This document shows positions 9,158 through 17,252 of a DNA stretch of 64,000 nt, one piece after another; position 1 is the first letter of the stretch; each line of letters begins with the position of its first letter. The position numbers and the translations under genes are program-made. The DNA is from Desulforegula conservatrix Mb1Pa (lineage in GTDB: Bacteria; Desulfobacterota; Desulfobacteria; Desulfobacterales; Desulforegulaceae): NCBI RefSeq assembly GCF_000426225.1, contig NZ_AUEY01000005.1, forward strand, positions 62,001 through 126,000, given 5' to 3'. The notes beneath the pieces are model-generated. The model had not been told where the DNA came from. It searched no databases and saw only the letters and a program-made list of their open reading frames with translations.

Positions 9158-10579
9158 ATGCAGGGTTTGATATTCATTCCAGAGTTGGCGTTTATTGCGG
9201 TTTCACTGATTTTTTTCTTTATATCCCTTGGCAAGCCTTCCCGGGCCTTTGTCCAGAATGCAGCAATCGTGCTTTCTGCGATCCTTGTCCTTGCATCTCT
9301 TGGAGGGTTATGTGAAAAAGGAAGCCTCTTTTACGATGCGTACAGGATTGATGCTTATTCCCAGATTTTCAAGGTAATCATCAGCATAGGTCTGTTTCTG
9401 ATTATTTTCATGGGATATGGCTTGCGGGGCATATCCGAGAAATACCACCCAGAATATCTGATGTTTCTGACCATAAGCTCTATGGGGCTTGTATTTTTGA
9501 CAAGTTCGGTTGAACTGATCACCATGGTATTGAGCCTTGAGATATCATCATTCTCACTTTATGTGATCATACCCTTTAGAAAAACCGCCGGGTTTGACAA
9601 GCAGATGGAATCTGGCATCAAGTATGTACTTTTCGGCGCGGTCGCAAGCGGTATCTCTCTTTATGGATCTAGCTACGTTTACGGAGCCTGCGGAACCACC
9701 TATTTTTATCAGCTATCCAAAATAATTCCTGGAATGATAGCGACAAGTCCAATGGCAATGATTGGCCTGTTGATGCTCATGACCGGGTTTTTCTTTAAGC
9801 TTGCAATGTTTCCGATGCACTTCTGGACGCCTGATGTTTACGAAGGTGCTGCCAACGAGACAGCAGGTTTTGTGGCCACACTTCCAAAAATAGGCGCAAT
9901 CGCGCTTCTTATAAGACTTGCCGCTTTTGCCGGAGTTGACAGGCCTGATTTTGTCAAGGTTCTCATGATCCTTTCGTTTTTCTCCATGACCATCGGGAAC
10001 CTTTCCGCTCTTGTTCAGACAGATCTGAAGAGGCTTGCGGCTTATTCCAGTATAGCCCATGCCGGTTACATCATGATTGGTCTGCTGACCCTCAGCACAT
10101 CAGGCTTTTCAGCGGCCATATACTACGGAGCCGGTTATGTCCTGATGAATGTGGCGCTTTTCTATGTAATTTACCATGTGGCTGCGGAAGGCGGAAATGT
10201 CACCTTTGACAGCCTTAAAGGGCTTTACAAGAGATCTCCTATTCTTGCCATGACACTAGCAGTTAGTGCCCTTGCACTTGCCGGAATTCCACCGACAATG
10301 GGTTTCACCGGTAAATTCATGCTTTTTACGGCAGCCATAGAAAAAAAATATTATGCAATAGTAATTCTCGCTGTAATAAATGCCGGCATAGCAGGTTTTT
10401 ACTATCTGAAGCTCATTAGGGCCGCCTATACGACCACAGAAGAGAATATCGAAAAGACAGTCCTTCCTGCATCGTCTTATTGCCTGGGTTGTGTTCTGAT
10501 CGTTGGTATAATAGCAATTGGTATAATGCCTCAGTTTCTTATTGAGATGGCCCTGAAGGCGCTTGAGACGATTCTGTAG
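9158..10579 (+). CDS. nuoN: NADH-quinone oxidoreductase subunit N
   Basis: A 473-aa polytopic membrane subunit, the antiporter-like protein nearest to NuoK in complex I. It has the helix with the conserved glutamate around VLSLEISSFSLYVIIPF (~residue 127), GFFFKLAMFPMHFWTPDVYE with the conserved lysine and His, and ALAGIPPTMGFTGKFMLF near residue 375. The gene ends the nuo operon, and a hairpin with a T-run follows 26 bases after the stop. No fusion or truncation is seen. Confidence 0.95.
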   Translation: MQGLIFIPELAFIAVSLIFFFISLGKPSRAFVQNAAIVLSAILVLASLGGLCEKGSLFYDAYRIDAYSQIFKVIISIGLFLIIFMGYGLRGISEKYHPEYLMFLTISSMGLVFLTSSVELITMVLSLEISSFSLYVIIPFRKTAGFDKQMESGIKYVLFGAVASGISLYGSSYVYGACGTTYFYQLSKIIPGMIATSPMAMIGLLMLMTGFFFKLAMFPMHFWTPDVYEGAANETAGFVATLPKIGAIALLIRLAAFAGVDRPDFVKVLMILSFFSMTIGNLSALVQTDLKRLAAYSSIAHAGYIMIGLLTLSTSGFSAAIYYGAGYVLMNVALFYVIYHVAAEGGNVTFDSLKGLYKRSPILAMTLAVSALALAGIPPTMGFTGKFMLFTAAIEKKYYAIVILAVINAGIAGFYYLKLIRAAYTTTEENIEKTVLPASSYCLGCVLIVGIIAIGIMPQFLIEMALKALETIL

Positions 10580-10605
10580 CGCCTCGCTAATAATTGATGA
10601 ATAAA

Positions 10606-10635
10606 GGGAGAATGCTGATGTGTTCTCCTTTTTTT
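10606..10635 (+). terminator. Rho-independent terminator after nuoN
   Basis: The arms GGGAGAA and TTCTCC form a short stem and are followed directly by a run of seven T. The position just after the nuoN stop fits the end of the nuo message. The stem is only 6 bp, so strength is uncertain. Confidence 0.7.
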
Positions 10636-10674
10636 ATTTTATGACCAAGCTAAGTGTTAAAAAAACAGATTTGA

Positions 10675-10802
10675 CGGTCTCGCAAAAAGCCAGAAAAGGG
10701 CGTCATGGTCATAACGGATTTGATACGGCATCTTTGTATTTTCAGATATTTATGGGTTCCAACCTTCGCCGGACTGGCTGAAAGATGGCTTTTTGCGACC
10801 TT
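10675..10802. repeat. Dispersed TIR element, family 1, copy a
   Basis: The ends are GGTCTCGCAAAAAG and CTTTTTGCGACC in inverted orientation, about 128 bp apart. The interior contains GGCATCTTTGTATTTTCAG, shared with the other copies. No coding sequence is present. It lies between convergent nuoN and the ygjP-like gene. This is a diverged copy, in which the internal CATTCCGG hairpin is degraded. Confidence 0.8.
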
Positions 10803-10814
10803 GGCAGATTTGAA

Positions 10815-11489
10815 TTAAAAATTCATGCTTCTTGAATTTTTTTTAAGCCATAATTCCTGCTCCCTGTAGTCAGGCAAAAGTTCTTCAACCTTGTCCCAGA
10901 AAAGTTTGGAGTGGTTTCTGACCTTAATGTGGGCGAGTTCATGTACAATCACATAATCAATTACCTCAACCGGGCACATTGCAAGTCTCCATGACAGATT
11001 GATATTCCCCCTGTGACCGCACGAGCCCCATCTTTTTTTTGCGCCTGTTATTTTGAGGCTTGAGGGTCTTATGCCCGTCTTTTCGGACACCATGGCGCAT
11101 CTCTCGGACAGAATTTTCAATGCTTGATTTTTATACCATTCAAAGAGCTTTTTTTCAGCATCATGGAGAAAGGATTCCGGGATTTCTAAACGGTCACCGT
11201 TAACACCAATATTGTTTCTGTTTAAGGTGGATTGAAGAATATAACTTGATCCGAGGAAGGGGAAACTCTCGCCTGGAGCGAAAGCCTTTTCTTTGATGTT
11301 GCTTATCTGTCCAATTTTGTCCTTTATCCATGCGTGTTTCTTAAGAACAATGTCAAAAATGATTTCATCACTTAGTCCAAGTGGTGCTCTGACTATAATT
11401 TCTGATTTCGGGGTAATCGTTATGGAAACCGACTTTCGCCTTGTTCTGATCAGTCTGTCAATGTAAAGATTCTGTTTTTTTGAGTTCAT
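10815..11489 (-). CDS. YgjP-like (DUF45) metal-dependent hydrolase
   Basis: A 224-aa protein with the DUF45/M48-like zinc motif VIVHELAHIKVRNHSKLFW (residues ~180-198), in which HELAH supplies two His ligands and the catalytic Glu, with a third His downstream. The preceding KKRWGSCGHRGNINLSWRL segment is characteristic of YgjP-type proteins. Members of the family have been described as metallohydrolases acting on nucleotides or as minimal metalloproteases, and the substrate here is unknown. It is monocistronic on the minus strand, with the TIR repeat just beyond its 3' end and two tRNA genes upstream. The ATG start at 11489 gives a normal family length. Confidence 0.88.
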   Translation of the reverse strand: MNSKKQNLYIDRLIRTRRKSVSITITPKSEIIVRAPLGLSDEIIFDIVLKKHAWIKDKIGQISNIKEKAFAPGESFPFLGSSYILQSTLNRNNIGVNGDRLEIPESFLHDAEKKLFEWYKNQALKILSERCAMVSEKTGIRPSSLKITGAKKRWGSCGHRGNINLSWRLAMCPVEVIDYVIVHELAHIKVRNHSKLFWDKVEELLPDYREQELWLKKNSRSMNF

Positions 11490-11522
11490 TGGATGGAAGT
11501 ATTTGGGAAAAGTCTATGAAAC

Positions 11523-11556
11523 AAAAAAACGGATTCCGATTATTTCGGAACCCGTT
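11523..11556 (-). terminator. Terminator of the tRNA-Ser transcript
   Basis: Read on the minus strand, ACGGGTTCCGA and TCGGAATCCGT pair around a small loop and are followed by a run of seven T. It lies about 20 bases beyond the tRNA-Ser(GCU) 3' end and would terminate the tandem tRNA transcript. Confidence 0.8.
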
Positions 11557-11576
11557 GTTTTAAACCTGCTTTGACC

Positions 11577-11670
11577 TGGCGGAGAGAGAGGGATTCGAAC
11601 CCTCGATACGCTTTTACGGCGTATACTCGCTTAGCAGGCGAGCGCCTTCGACCTGCTCGGCCATCTCTCC
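11577..11670 (-). tRNA. tRNA-Ser (anticodon GCU)
   Basis: On the minus strand the acceptor stem GGAGAGA pairs with TCTCTCC. There is a long variable arm typical of serine tRNAs (the pairing runs either side of GCCGTAAAAGC), the T-loop GGTTCGAATCC, and an anticodon loop reading CTGCTAA, which gives anticodon GCU for AGC/AGU codons. The discriminator base is G and the CCA end is encoded (TGGC on the plus strand at 11577-11580). The length with CCA is 94 nt. Confidence 0.96.
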
Positions 11671-11685
11671 TGACAAGGTGTTTTA

Positions 11686-11773
11686 TGGCGGAGGAGGTAG
11701 GATTTGAACCCACGGAGCTGTTACACTCAACGGTTTTCAAGACCGCCGCCTTAAGCCACTCGGCCACTCCTCC
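11686..11773 (-). tRNA. tRNA-Ser (anticodon UGA)
   Basis: On the minus strand the acceptor stem GGAGGAG pairs with CTCCTCC. The molecule has the D-arm GGCCGAGTGG, an anticodon loop CTTGAAA giving UGA, a long serine-type variable arm, and T-loop GGTTCAAATCC. The discriminator is G and CCA is encoded at 11686-11688. It lies 15 bases upstream of the other serine tRNA and is probably co-transcribed with it. Confidence 0.96.
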
Positions 11774-12314
11774 GAAAAAACACGCTATCTTTATCACTTA
11801 GGTATGGACAGGTCAATAACTTTTTATTGGGTTGCCAGGTCTTTGTGTTGATTATTTAGTAATTATTAAATAAATAACTGATTTAAAAATGAAAAAAAAT
11901 GATGAAAAAAACTCGTGTAAAATTATGACGGTGCAAAATCAGGTAAATATCGCCCACGGCGACCATTAATAAAAATGAGCAACTTTAATTGGTGGTATAG
12001 CAAAAAGTCAAAATGGGCTGTGTTGTAATGTCTGTCTTGATTAAGCATCTTTGTAATTTCAGACAGTTCTGGATTTCAGTCTGCGCCGGAATGACGGGAA
12101 TCAGACATTTTGCGAGTCCATCACAGTTCAGGCACTGAAAGGATCAATGCCGATAAAAAATACCAAAAATAAATAGAGGATCAGATGAATTTTGTTTTAA
12201 TGAATAAGATCTGGTTTTTTCGAATCTTGGTTGACTTTGGTGCATTATGATTTATAAATATTGAGACTAAAGGCAGTATAACTACAAGTGCCTTAATTTG
12301 AGGAGAGAATAGGA
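11774..12314. other. Intergenic region between tRNA-Ser and acidic orphan gene
   Basis: About 540 bases without a gene. The first part is very A+T rich and should contain the divergent promoters for the tRNAs and for the gene at 12315, but no single promoter can be chosen with confidence. The only structured element is a family 1 repeat (11999-12120). An AGGAGA ribosome site lies at the right end. Confidence 0.6.
11999..12120. repeat. Dispersed TIR element, family 1, copy b
   Basis: Starts with GCAAAAAGTC and ends with GACATTTTGCGAG in inverted orientation. It contains AGCATCTTTGTAATTTCAG and TGCGCCGGAATGACGGGAAT, matching the interior of other copies. Non-coding. Confidence 0.78.
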
Positions 12315-12806
12315 ATGAAGAGTAAATATCTTCTGAGTAAGCAGGATGGAGCCATTGTAATTGAGGAGAGGGGAGAACTCGATCCTGGTACTTTTTCATC
12401 TTTATCCGAGAAAAAAATGGATATCGAGGATTTTGATGAAGCAGTAAAAATAGGTACTGCGGCTGTTGTAGAGGTTTTCAGGGATAATAATATTTTCCCA
12501 CCAAGCTCGTATGCTAATCAGATAGCAGAAGCCATAATCGAGATGCTCAAAGACGGAGCAGAACCGGAAAAAGAACTGTTATTCAATGATCTTGATTTTC
12601 TGGTCAAAGGCGAACGTCCAATTATTGTCGCTCCTGATGTCGAGTCTGAAGCAGCTGAAATAGATATCATTGATGACATGCTTGCTGATGATGTGGATGA
12701 AGAAGCAGCATTCATCGAAGATGATTTTTCAAGTCTTGAAGATCCTGAGAGCGGATCCCTCAAAGTTGCAGATGATGATATCGGTGACATGGATATCGAC
12801 GTGTAA
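12315..12806 (+). CDS. Acidic hypothetical protein
   Basis: A 163-aa soluble protein that I do not recognise. Residues 1-100 look like a compact mixed alpha/beta domain. From about residue 105 the sequence is strongly acidic, dominated by Asp and Glu with few basic residues, and ends in DDDIGDMDIDV. There is no signal peptide or membrane segment. AGGAGA lies 8-13 bases before the ATG, and a strong terminator follows, so it is a monocistronic, probably well expressed gene. Acidic tails of this kind often mediate protein or cation binding, but no function can be assigned. Confidence 0.75.
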   Translation: MKSKYLLSKQDGAIVIEERGELDPGTFSSLSEKKMDIEDFDEAVKIGTAAVVEVFRDNNIFPPSSYANQIAEAIIEMLKDGAEPEKELLFNDLDFLVKGERPIIVAPDVESEAAEIDIIDDMLADDVDEEAAFIEDDFSSLEDPESGSLKVADDDIGDMDIDV

Positions 12807-12873
12807 CTTTAAATGATTTTTGCATTCAAGAACCAATCCGGCTAAGAGGATGCAAGCTTTGTATCGGGTTAAC

Positions 12874-12904
12874 AAACCGGCTGTTAAGCTAACAGCCGGT
12901 TTTT
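12874..12904 (+). terminator. Strong rho-independent terminator
   Basis: AAACCGGCTGTT and AACAGCCGGTTT form a 12-bp stem around AAGCT, followed by T residues. It lies 68 bases after the acidic orphan gene. Confidence 0.92.
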
Positions 12905-12951
12905 AATTTTCAAGGGAAACAGGATTTTTTTGAGCTTCCATCAAAACTGAT

Positions 12952-13081
12952 GGTCTCGCAAAAAGCCGGAAAATCGTTTAAGCGTCATGCTGGACTTGAG
13001 CCTGTATCTTTGTATTTTCAGGGGCTCCTGGATTCCGGCCTGCGCCGGAATGACGAAAATCAGACTTTTCGTGACATTGTC
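12952..13081. repeat. Dispersed TIR element, family 1, copy c
   Basis: Begins GGTCTCGCAAAAAGCC and ends with GACTTTTCGTGACATTGTC. The interior has the hairpin ATTCCGGCCTGCGCCGGAAT and TGTATCTTTGTATTTTCAG. It lies at the 3' end of the minus-strand CBS-ACT gene, on the far side of the terminator at 12874. Confidence 0.85.
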
Positions 13082-13089
13082 AAAACCGG

Positions 13090-13773
13090 CTAAACCTCAA
13101 ATATCTGTCTGGTGTTGTCCTTGTGATCTATTACGTAAAGTAATTCCCCATGTTTTTTCATCTCTTCAAGAATGGAGGGGATCGTGTTCCTTTCTATGTC
13201 ATAAATCCTTAAGTATACGTTTATGAATCCATCGGGACTCTTTTCAGACGAACTTAAAACGCTAGCTGTTCTTCCCTTGAACTGATGGATTATATCCCTC
13301 ATTTCCTTTATGGATCCAGGATTGTCCTTGAGCTGGATCGCTATCTGGATTCCCCTTCCAGCCAGGCATGTCAGGGATATTAGGAGTCTGAAAATATCGC
13401 TTTTGGTTATTATTCCCTCAAGTTTTCCCTTGTCATCAGTAACAGGCAGTCCTGAAATTCGCTTTTCCAGCATTATAGCCGCAGCTTCCTCGGCAGAAGT
13501 ATCAGGAGAAATTCTGTAAGGGTTCTTTTTCATGAGATCTTTGATTTTTATTTTTGATGTCAGATAAATGAGCTCATGAATATCAAGGCTGGTAGCATCT
13601 GACGGTGACGCCTTTTTAAGGTCTCCGTCGCTGATGATGCCAACGAGCTCTCCCTTGTCCATTACTGGAAGAAGGCGCAGTTTGTGCTCTTTTAATATAT
13701 GAATAGCGTGCTGCATCGAGTCATCTGCATTGACCGTAATCACGTCCTTTGTCATCCATTTTTTGACCAGCAT
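13090..13773 (-). CDS. CBS-domain pair with C-terminal ACT-like domain (AcuB-like)
   Basis: A 227-aa cytoplasmic protein. CBS 1 covers residues ~5-60 (KKWMTKDVITVNADDSM, LLPVMDKGELVGIISDGDL) and CBS 2 residues ~78-135 (GLPVTDDKGKLEGIITKSDI). Residues ~143-225 look like an ACT-type ligand domain (IQIAIQLKDNPGSIKEM...). CBS pairs bind adenosine nucleotides and ACT domains bind small ligands, so a metabolic sensor is likely. The arrangement matches AcuB-like proteins, first named for acetoin utilisation in Bacillus; the regulated target here is unknown. GGAGGC precedes the ATG on the minus strand. Confidence 0.85.
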   Translation of the reverse strand: MLVKKWMTKDVITVNADDSMQHAIHILKEHKLRLLPVMDKGELVGIISDGDLKKASPSDATSLDIHELIYLTSKIKIKDLMKKNPYRISPDTSAEEAAAIMLEKRISGLPVTDDKGKLEGIITKSDIFRLLISLTCLAGRGIQIAIQLKDNPGSIKEMRDIIHQFKGRTASVLSSSEKSPDGFINVYLRIYDIERNTIPSILEEMKKHGELLYVIDHKDNTRQIFEV

Positions 13774-13953
13774 GGTTTGCCTCCTTTGAATTCAGTTTAA
13801 ATCATCACAATATATATTGCATAAAGCTTTGAGGCCGGCAATCACCTATTTCATATACTCCCAGACCTTTCTTGACTTGACCGCTAAAATTCTTTATTCA
13901 AGATAGCGCATTCGAAGTTATTGAAATATCCTGATAAAGAGGTGGCATTTTAT

Positions 13954-15624
13954 ATGATTCTTGAAGTTCTACGCAGTACTGTTTCTGAGGCCCTTAAAAA
14001 GGCGAACGCAGACGGAAGCCTTACAATTGATATAGCGGGCATGCCAGAGATTATGCTTGAAGAGCCGAAGATTGAGGCTCATGGTGATTTTTCCACAAAT
14101 CTTGCAATGACAATGGCAAAATCCCAGAAAATGCCGCCGAGAAAGGTTGCTGAAATACTTCTCCCTTTAATCGATACTGAAAAAAGTATTATTGAAAAGG
14201 TTGAGATAGCAGGTCCGGGTTTCATCAATTTCTATCTTAAAAAAGATGCCTGGCTGCCTGTACTCGATGAAGTTCTGAAAGACGGTAAGGATTATGGTCG
14301 GGTGTTTTTCGGAAAAGGACAGAAAGTCCAGGTTGAATTCGTAAGCGCAAATCCCACAGGGCCGCTTCATGTAGGTCATGGAAGAGGAGCAGCCGTTGGT
14401 GATGCTGTTGCTGACCTTCTTTCATTCTGCGGATACGACGTGGTCAAGGAATACTATATAAATGATTCAGGCCGTCAGATAAGTACCCTTGGCGGTTCAG
14501 TATATTTAAGGTTCAAAGAGCTTCATGGCGAGAAAATAGAGTTCCCTGAAGATTATTACCAGGGCGATTATATCATTGACCTTGCAAAGGAACTTGACGG
14601 GATTCGCGGGGCCGAGATTCTGTCCCTGCCTGAAGCAGATGGACGGCTTATCTGTGCAAGATATGCCGCTGACCAGATAATGGAAGGCATAAAAGATGAT
14701 CTCAATGCTTTTGGCGTAAATCACAATAAATGGTACAGTGAGCAGAGTCTCTATGATTCTGGCAAAGTTGAAAAAGCCATAGAAGATCTTAAAGCGCGGG
14801 GCGTTATCTATGAAAACGACGGCGCATGGTGGTTCAGAACAACTGATTACGGCGATGAAAAAGACAGGGTTGTTGTAAGAAGTAATGGGGATACCACATA
14901 TTTTGCCTCTGACATTGCCTATCATATGGAAAAATATGAGCGCGGTTTTGACAGGGTAATAGATGTCTGGGGCGCGGATCACCACGGTTATATTCCGAGG
15001 ATGAACGCATGCATCCAGGCTTCAGGGAATTCAAAAGACAAATTCAATGTCATCCTTGTCCAGCTTGTCGCTCTTTTAAGGGCTGGCGAGCCAGTTGCCA
15101 TGTCCACAAGAACCGGGGAATTCGTTACCTTGAAGGAAGTAGTGGACGAGACAGGAAAGGATGCCGCGCGTTTCATGTTCCTCATGCGTCATTATGACAG
15201 CCACCTTGACTTTGACCTTGAGCTGGCCAAGAAAAAAACAAATGAAAATCCTGTTTATTATGTGCAGTATGTCCATGCCAGAATAGCGAGCATACTTAAG
15301 AAGGCATTAGATGAAGGCAGGGCAGCATGCGTTTCATCTGATGCGTCGGGTCTTATTGAAACCGAAGAAGAAATGAGAATGATAAAGGCTATGGCAAGGT
15401 ATTCCCAGATTGTGGGTCTTGCCGGCAAGAATCTGGAGCCTCACAGAATCACTTTTTATCTTATGGATCTGGCCGGTCTTTTCCATGCTTTTTATAACAA
15501 GCACAAGGTTCTGACCGAAGATGCCTCGGTTGCATCGGCAAGGCTTCTTCTCATTTCAGCAGTTCAGACTGTAATACGAAACGGGCTGAGCCTTCTTGGA
15601 ATATCTGCTCCGGAACATATGTGA
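13954..15624 (+). CDS. argS: Arginyl-tRNA synthetase
   Basis: A class I aminoacyl-tRNA synthetase of 556 aa that charges tRNA-Arg. The HIGH-type signature is [18 protein letters not shown] (~residues 131-148), and the KMSKS-type loop is [11 protein letters not shown] (~380-390), a normal substitution in ArgRS. The N-terminal additional domain and the C-terminal DALR anticodon-binding domain ([17 protein letters not shown]) are complete. A TTG at 13921 is in frame, but the ATG at 13954 is better placed, about 9 bases after GAGGTGG. The gene heads a probable operon with the SPOR gene, gatC and gatA, with gaps of only 3-11 bases. Confidence 0.97.
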   Translation: MILEVLRSTVSEALKKANADGSLTIDIAGMPEIMLEEPKIEAHGDFSTNLAMTMAKSQKMPPRKVAEILLPLIDTEKSIIEKVEIAGPGFINFYLKKDAWLPVLDEVLKDGKDYGRVFFGKGQKVQVEFVSANPTGPLHVGHGRGAAVGDAVADLLSFCGYDVVKEYYINDSGRQISTLGGSVYLRFKELHGEKIEFPEDYYQGDYIIDLAKELDGIRGAEILSLPEADGRLICARYAADQIMEGIKDDLNAFGVNHNKWYSEQSLYDSGKVEKAIEDLKARGVIYENDGAWWFRTTDYGDEKDRVVVRSNGDTTYFASDIAYHMEKYERGFDRVIDVWGADHHGYIPRMNACIQASGNSKDKFNVILVQLVALLRAGEPVAMSTRTGEFVTLKEVVDETGKDAARFMFLMRHYDSHLDFDLELAKKKTNENPVYYVQYVHARIASILKKALDEGRAACVSSDASGLIETEEEMRMIKAMARYSQIVGLAGKNLEPHRITFYLMDLAGLFHAFYNKHKVLTEDASVASARLLLISAVQTVIRNGLSLLGISAPEHM

Positions 15625-15630
15625 TAAGAT

Positions 15631-16950
15631 ATGACCATTGAGTTTGATAGAAAAGAAGGAACTGAACCTGAATTTCCGGGTAAGAAGAAAAAGACGGTTA
15701 CACTTGAGCGAAGAGTGATCTTTGGCTGGTGGATTTTTCTTACTTCTGTGGCTGCGTGGATGTTTTATCTTGGAATACTCGTGGGCAGGGAAAGCGCTCC
15801 CGTGTATTTTGATTCTCACCAGCTTGATTTCGATCTCATGGCCATGGTTAGCTCCGCCGTAAATCCTGAAAGTACGGATGTTGTTTTGCCTGAAACAACC
15901 GAATCCCAGGAGCTGGAGTTTTTTGAGGCTTTGAAGGATAATAAGGGCGGAAGTAAAAAAATTGAAGAACTGGCGTCTCTTCAGTCAAAAGCCAAGCTGG
16001 CTGCGCTTGAGCCTGAAAGGCTTCCTTCAACTTCAAAAGCGGCAAATAAGGATTCTGATAAAGAGGAAGGTGTTTCAAAGACTCCGGCTGATTCATCTGA
16101 TAATGGCAATGCTTCAAAGTCCAAAAGCATTTCGCCTGTAAAACCGGGTGAAAAAACGGTTGCTTCTGCCAAAGAAGTGAAAGCAGCGCAGGAAAAAACT
16201 GACAAGAAGACTGATGTAAAAAAGCCGGAAGATAAAAAGACTGACGATAAAAAAACAGTTGAAATAAAGACAGGCGATAAAAAACATACTGAAATTAAGA
16301 CTGATGCCTCAAAAACAGATACTAAGAAGCCTGAAAAAGAAAAAACGCCTGGCTCAGTGAAAAAAGACTCGAAGCCTGCGGTTGATACGGCAAGAAATAC
16401 CCAGCAAAAACAGGATACAAAGGCTGCCTCTGCTTCTGACAAAACAAAGGATTCTAAAAAGCAGACAGATGTAAAAACTATTATGCAGGACATTGCAGCA
16501 AAAAAAGCTGAAAAGCCTACAGACTCAGTTGCTGTAACGACTTTGGATCAGTTGAAGAATCAGACAATAGCTAAAGAGCAGCCTCAGAAAATTGTCGAGC
16601 CGGTGAAGCAGGAAAAACCAAAGGAAGCAACTGCTACCAAAGCAGGGGCTGTTAAAACAGAAAATAAAACTGCCGACAAGCAGACCGTGAATAAAGAGCA
16701 GTCAAAGCCGGTCAAGTACTCGATACAGGCCGGGGCATACACAACCCAGAATGATGCCGACGCATACGCCAAAAAACTATCCGGTGCCGGATACAGCACT
16801 TCCGTTGTTAAAGGCAAGGGTAGTGATGGCAAAGAATGGTACAGAATCCGGGTGGGTACATACGGCGACAAGCAAAAGGCTGTGAAAATGGCTGAAACCA
16901 TCAAGGGCGCCGGATTTCCGGCCATGGTCATTAACGTTCCTCAGGAATAA
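15631..16950 (+). CDS. SPOR-domain membrane protein with Lys-rich linker
   Basis: A 439-aa bitopic protein. A cytoplasmic N-terminus (residues 1-28) is followed by one transmembrane helix (VIFGWWIFLTSVAAWMFYLG, ~30-49), a very long Lys/Asp/Thr/Ser-rich low-complexity linker (~110-360), and a C-terminal SPOR domain (KYSIQAGAYTTQNDADAYAK to the end). SPOR domains bind denuded septal peptidoglycan, so a periplasmic role in cell division or wall binding is expected. It sits 6 bases after argS and 3 bases before gatC; the argS-SPOR pairing is familiar from deltaproteobacteria. The linker has imperfect short repeats of the type DKKT/KTD. Confidence 0.88.
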   Translation: MTIEFDRKEGTEPEFPGKKKKTVTLERRVIFGWWIFLTSVAAWMFYLGILVGRESAPVYFDSHQLDFDLMAMVSSAVNPESTDVVLPETTESQELEFFEALKDNKGGSKKIEELASLQSKAKLAALEPERLPSTSKAANKDSDKEEGVSKTPADSSDNGNASKSKSISPVKPGEKTVASAKEVKAAQEKTDKKTDVKKPEDKKTDDKKTVEIKTGDKKHTEIKTDASKTDTKKPEKEKTPGSVKKDSKPAVDTARNTQQKQDTKAASASDKTKDSKKQTDVKTIMQDIAAKKAEKPTDSVAVTTLDQLKNQTIAKEQPQKIVEPVKQEKPKEATATKAGAVKTENKTADKQTVNKEQSKPVKYSIQAGAYTTQNDADAYAKKLSGAGYSTSVVKGKGSDGKEWYRIRVGTYGDKQKAVKMAETIKGAGFPAMVINVPQE

Positions 16951-16953
16951 AGC

Positions 16954-17241
16954 ATGAAGATTACAAAAGAACAGGTAGTGCAGGTTGCCCATCTTGCCCG
17001 TCTTGAAGTGGATGAGGCAGATATGGAAAGAATAGCCGAGCAGATTGATAAGATTCTTGAATATATTGACACGCTCGCTAAGGCTGACACAGAAGGCGTT
17101 GAGCCTTCGTTCCAGGGTATAGATCATGATACGGCTTTCAGGGAAGATGTTCCTGTAGGTCATGTCGGTCAGGAAAATGCCACAGCCAACGCTCCTTCTT
17201 CGGAGGACGGATATTTCATTGTTCCAAAGGTTATAGGATAA
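16954..17241 (+). CDS. gatC: Asp/Glu-tRNA amidotransferase subunit C
   Basis: A 95-aa subunit of the GatCAB amidotransferase, which converts misacylated Glu-tRNA-Gln and/or Asp-tRNA-Asn. It shows the usual pattern [20 protein letters not shown] (residues ~10-29), [17 protein letters not shown] and the FREDVP region. It starts 3 bases after the SPOR gene and is followed 11 bases later by gatA. gatB is not in this window. Confidence 0.96.
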   Translation: MKITKEQVVQVAHLARLEVDEADMERIAEQIDKILEYIDTLAKADTEGVEPSFQGIDHDTAFREDVPVGHVGQENATANAPSSEDGYFIVPKVIG

Positions 17242-17252
17242 GGAAGTCAGCC

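Noticed and set aside
11540-11801. Open frames on both strands across the two tRNA-Ser genes (e.g. a frame reading GVAEWLKAAVLKTVECNSS).
   Set aside because: They are translations of the tRNA genes themselves; the folded tRNA structures, encoded CCA ends and terminator explain the sequence.
12987-13226. A short plus-strand frame at the end of the CBS-ACT gene.
   Set aside because: It runs through a family 1 repeat and into the antisense of the CBS gene; a coincidental frame.
15981-16493. A 170-codon minus-strand frame within the SPOR gene.
   Set aside because: It is the reverse of the Lys/Asp-rich linker and reads as Ser/Phe/Val low complexity.
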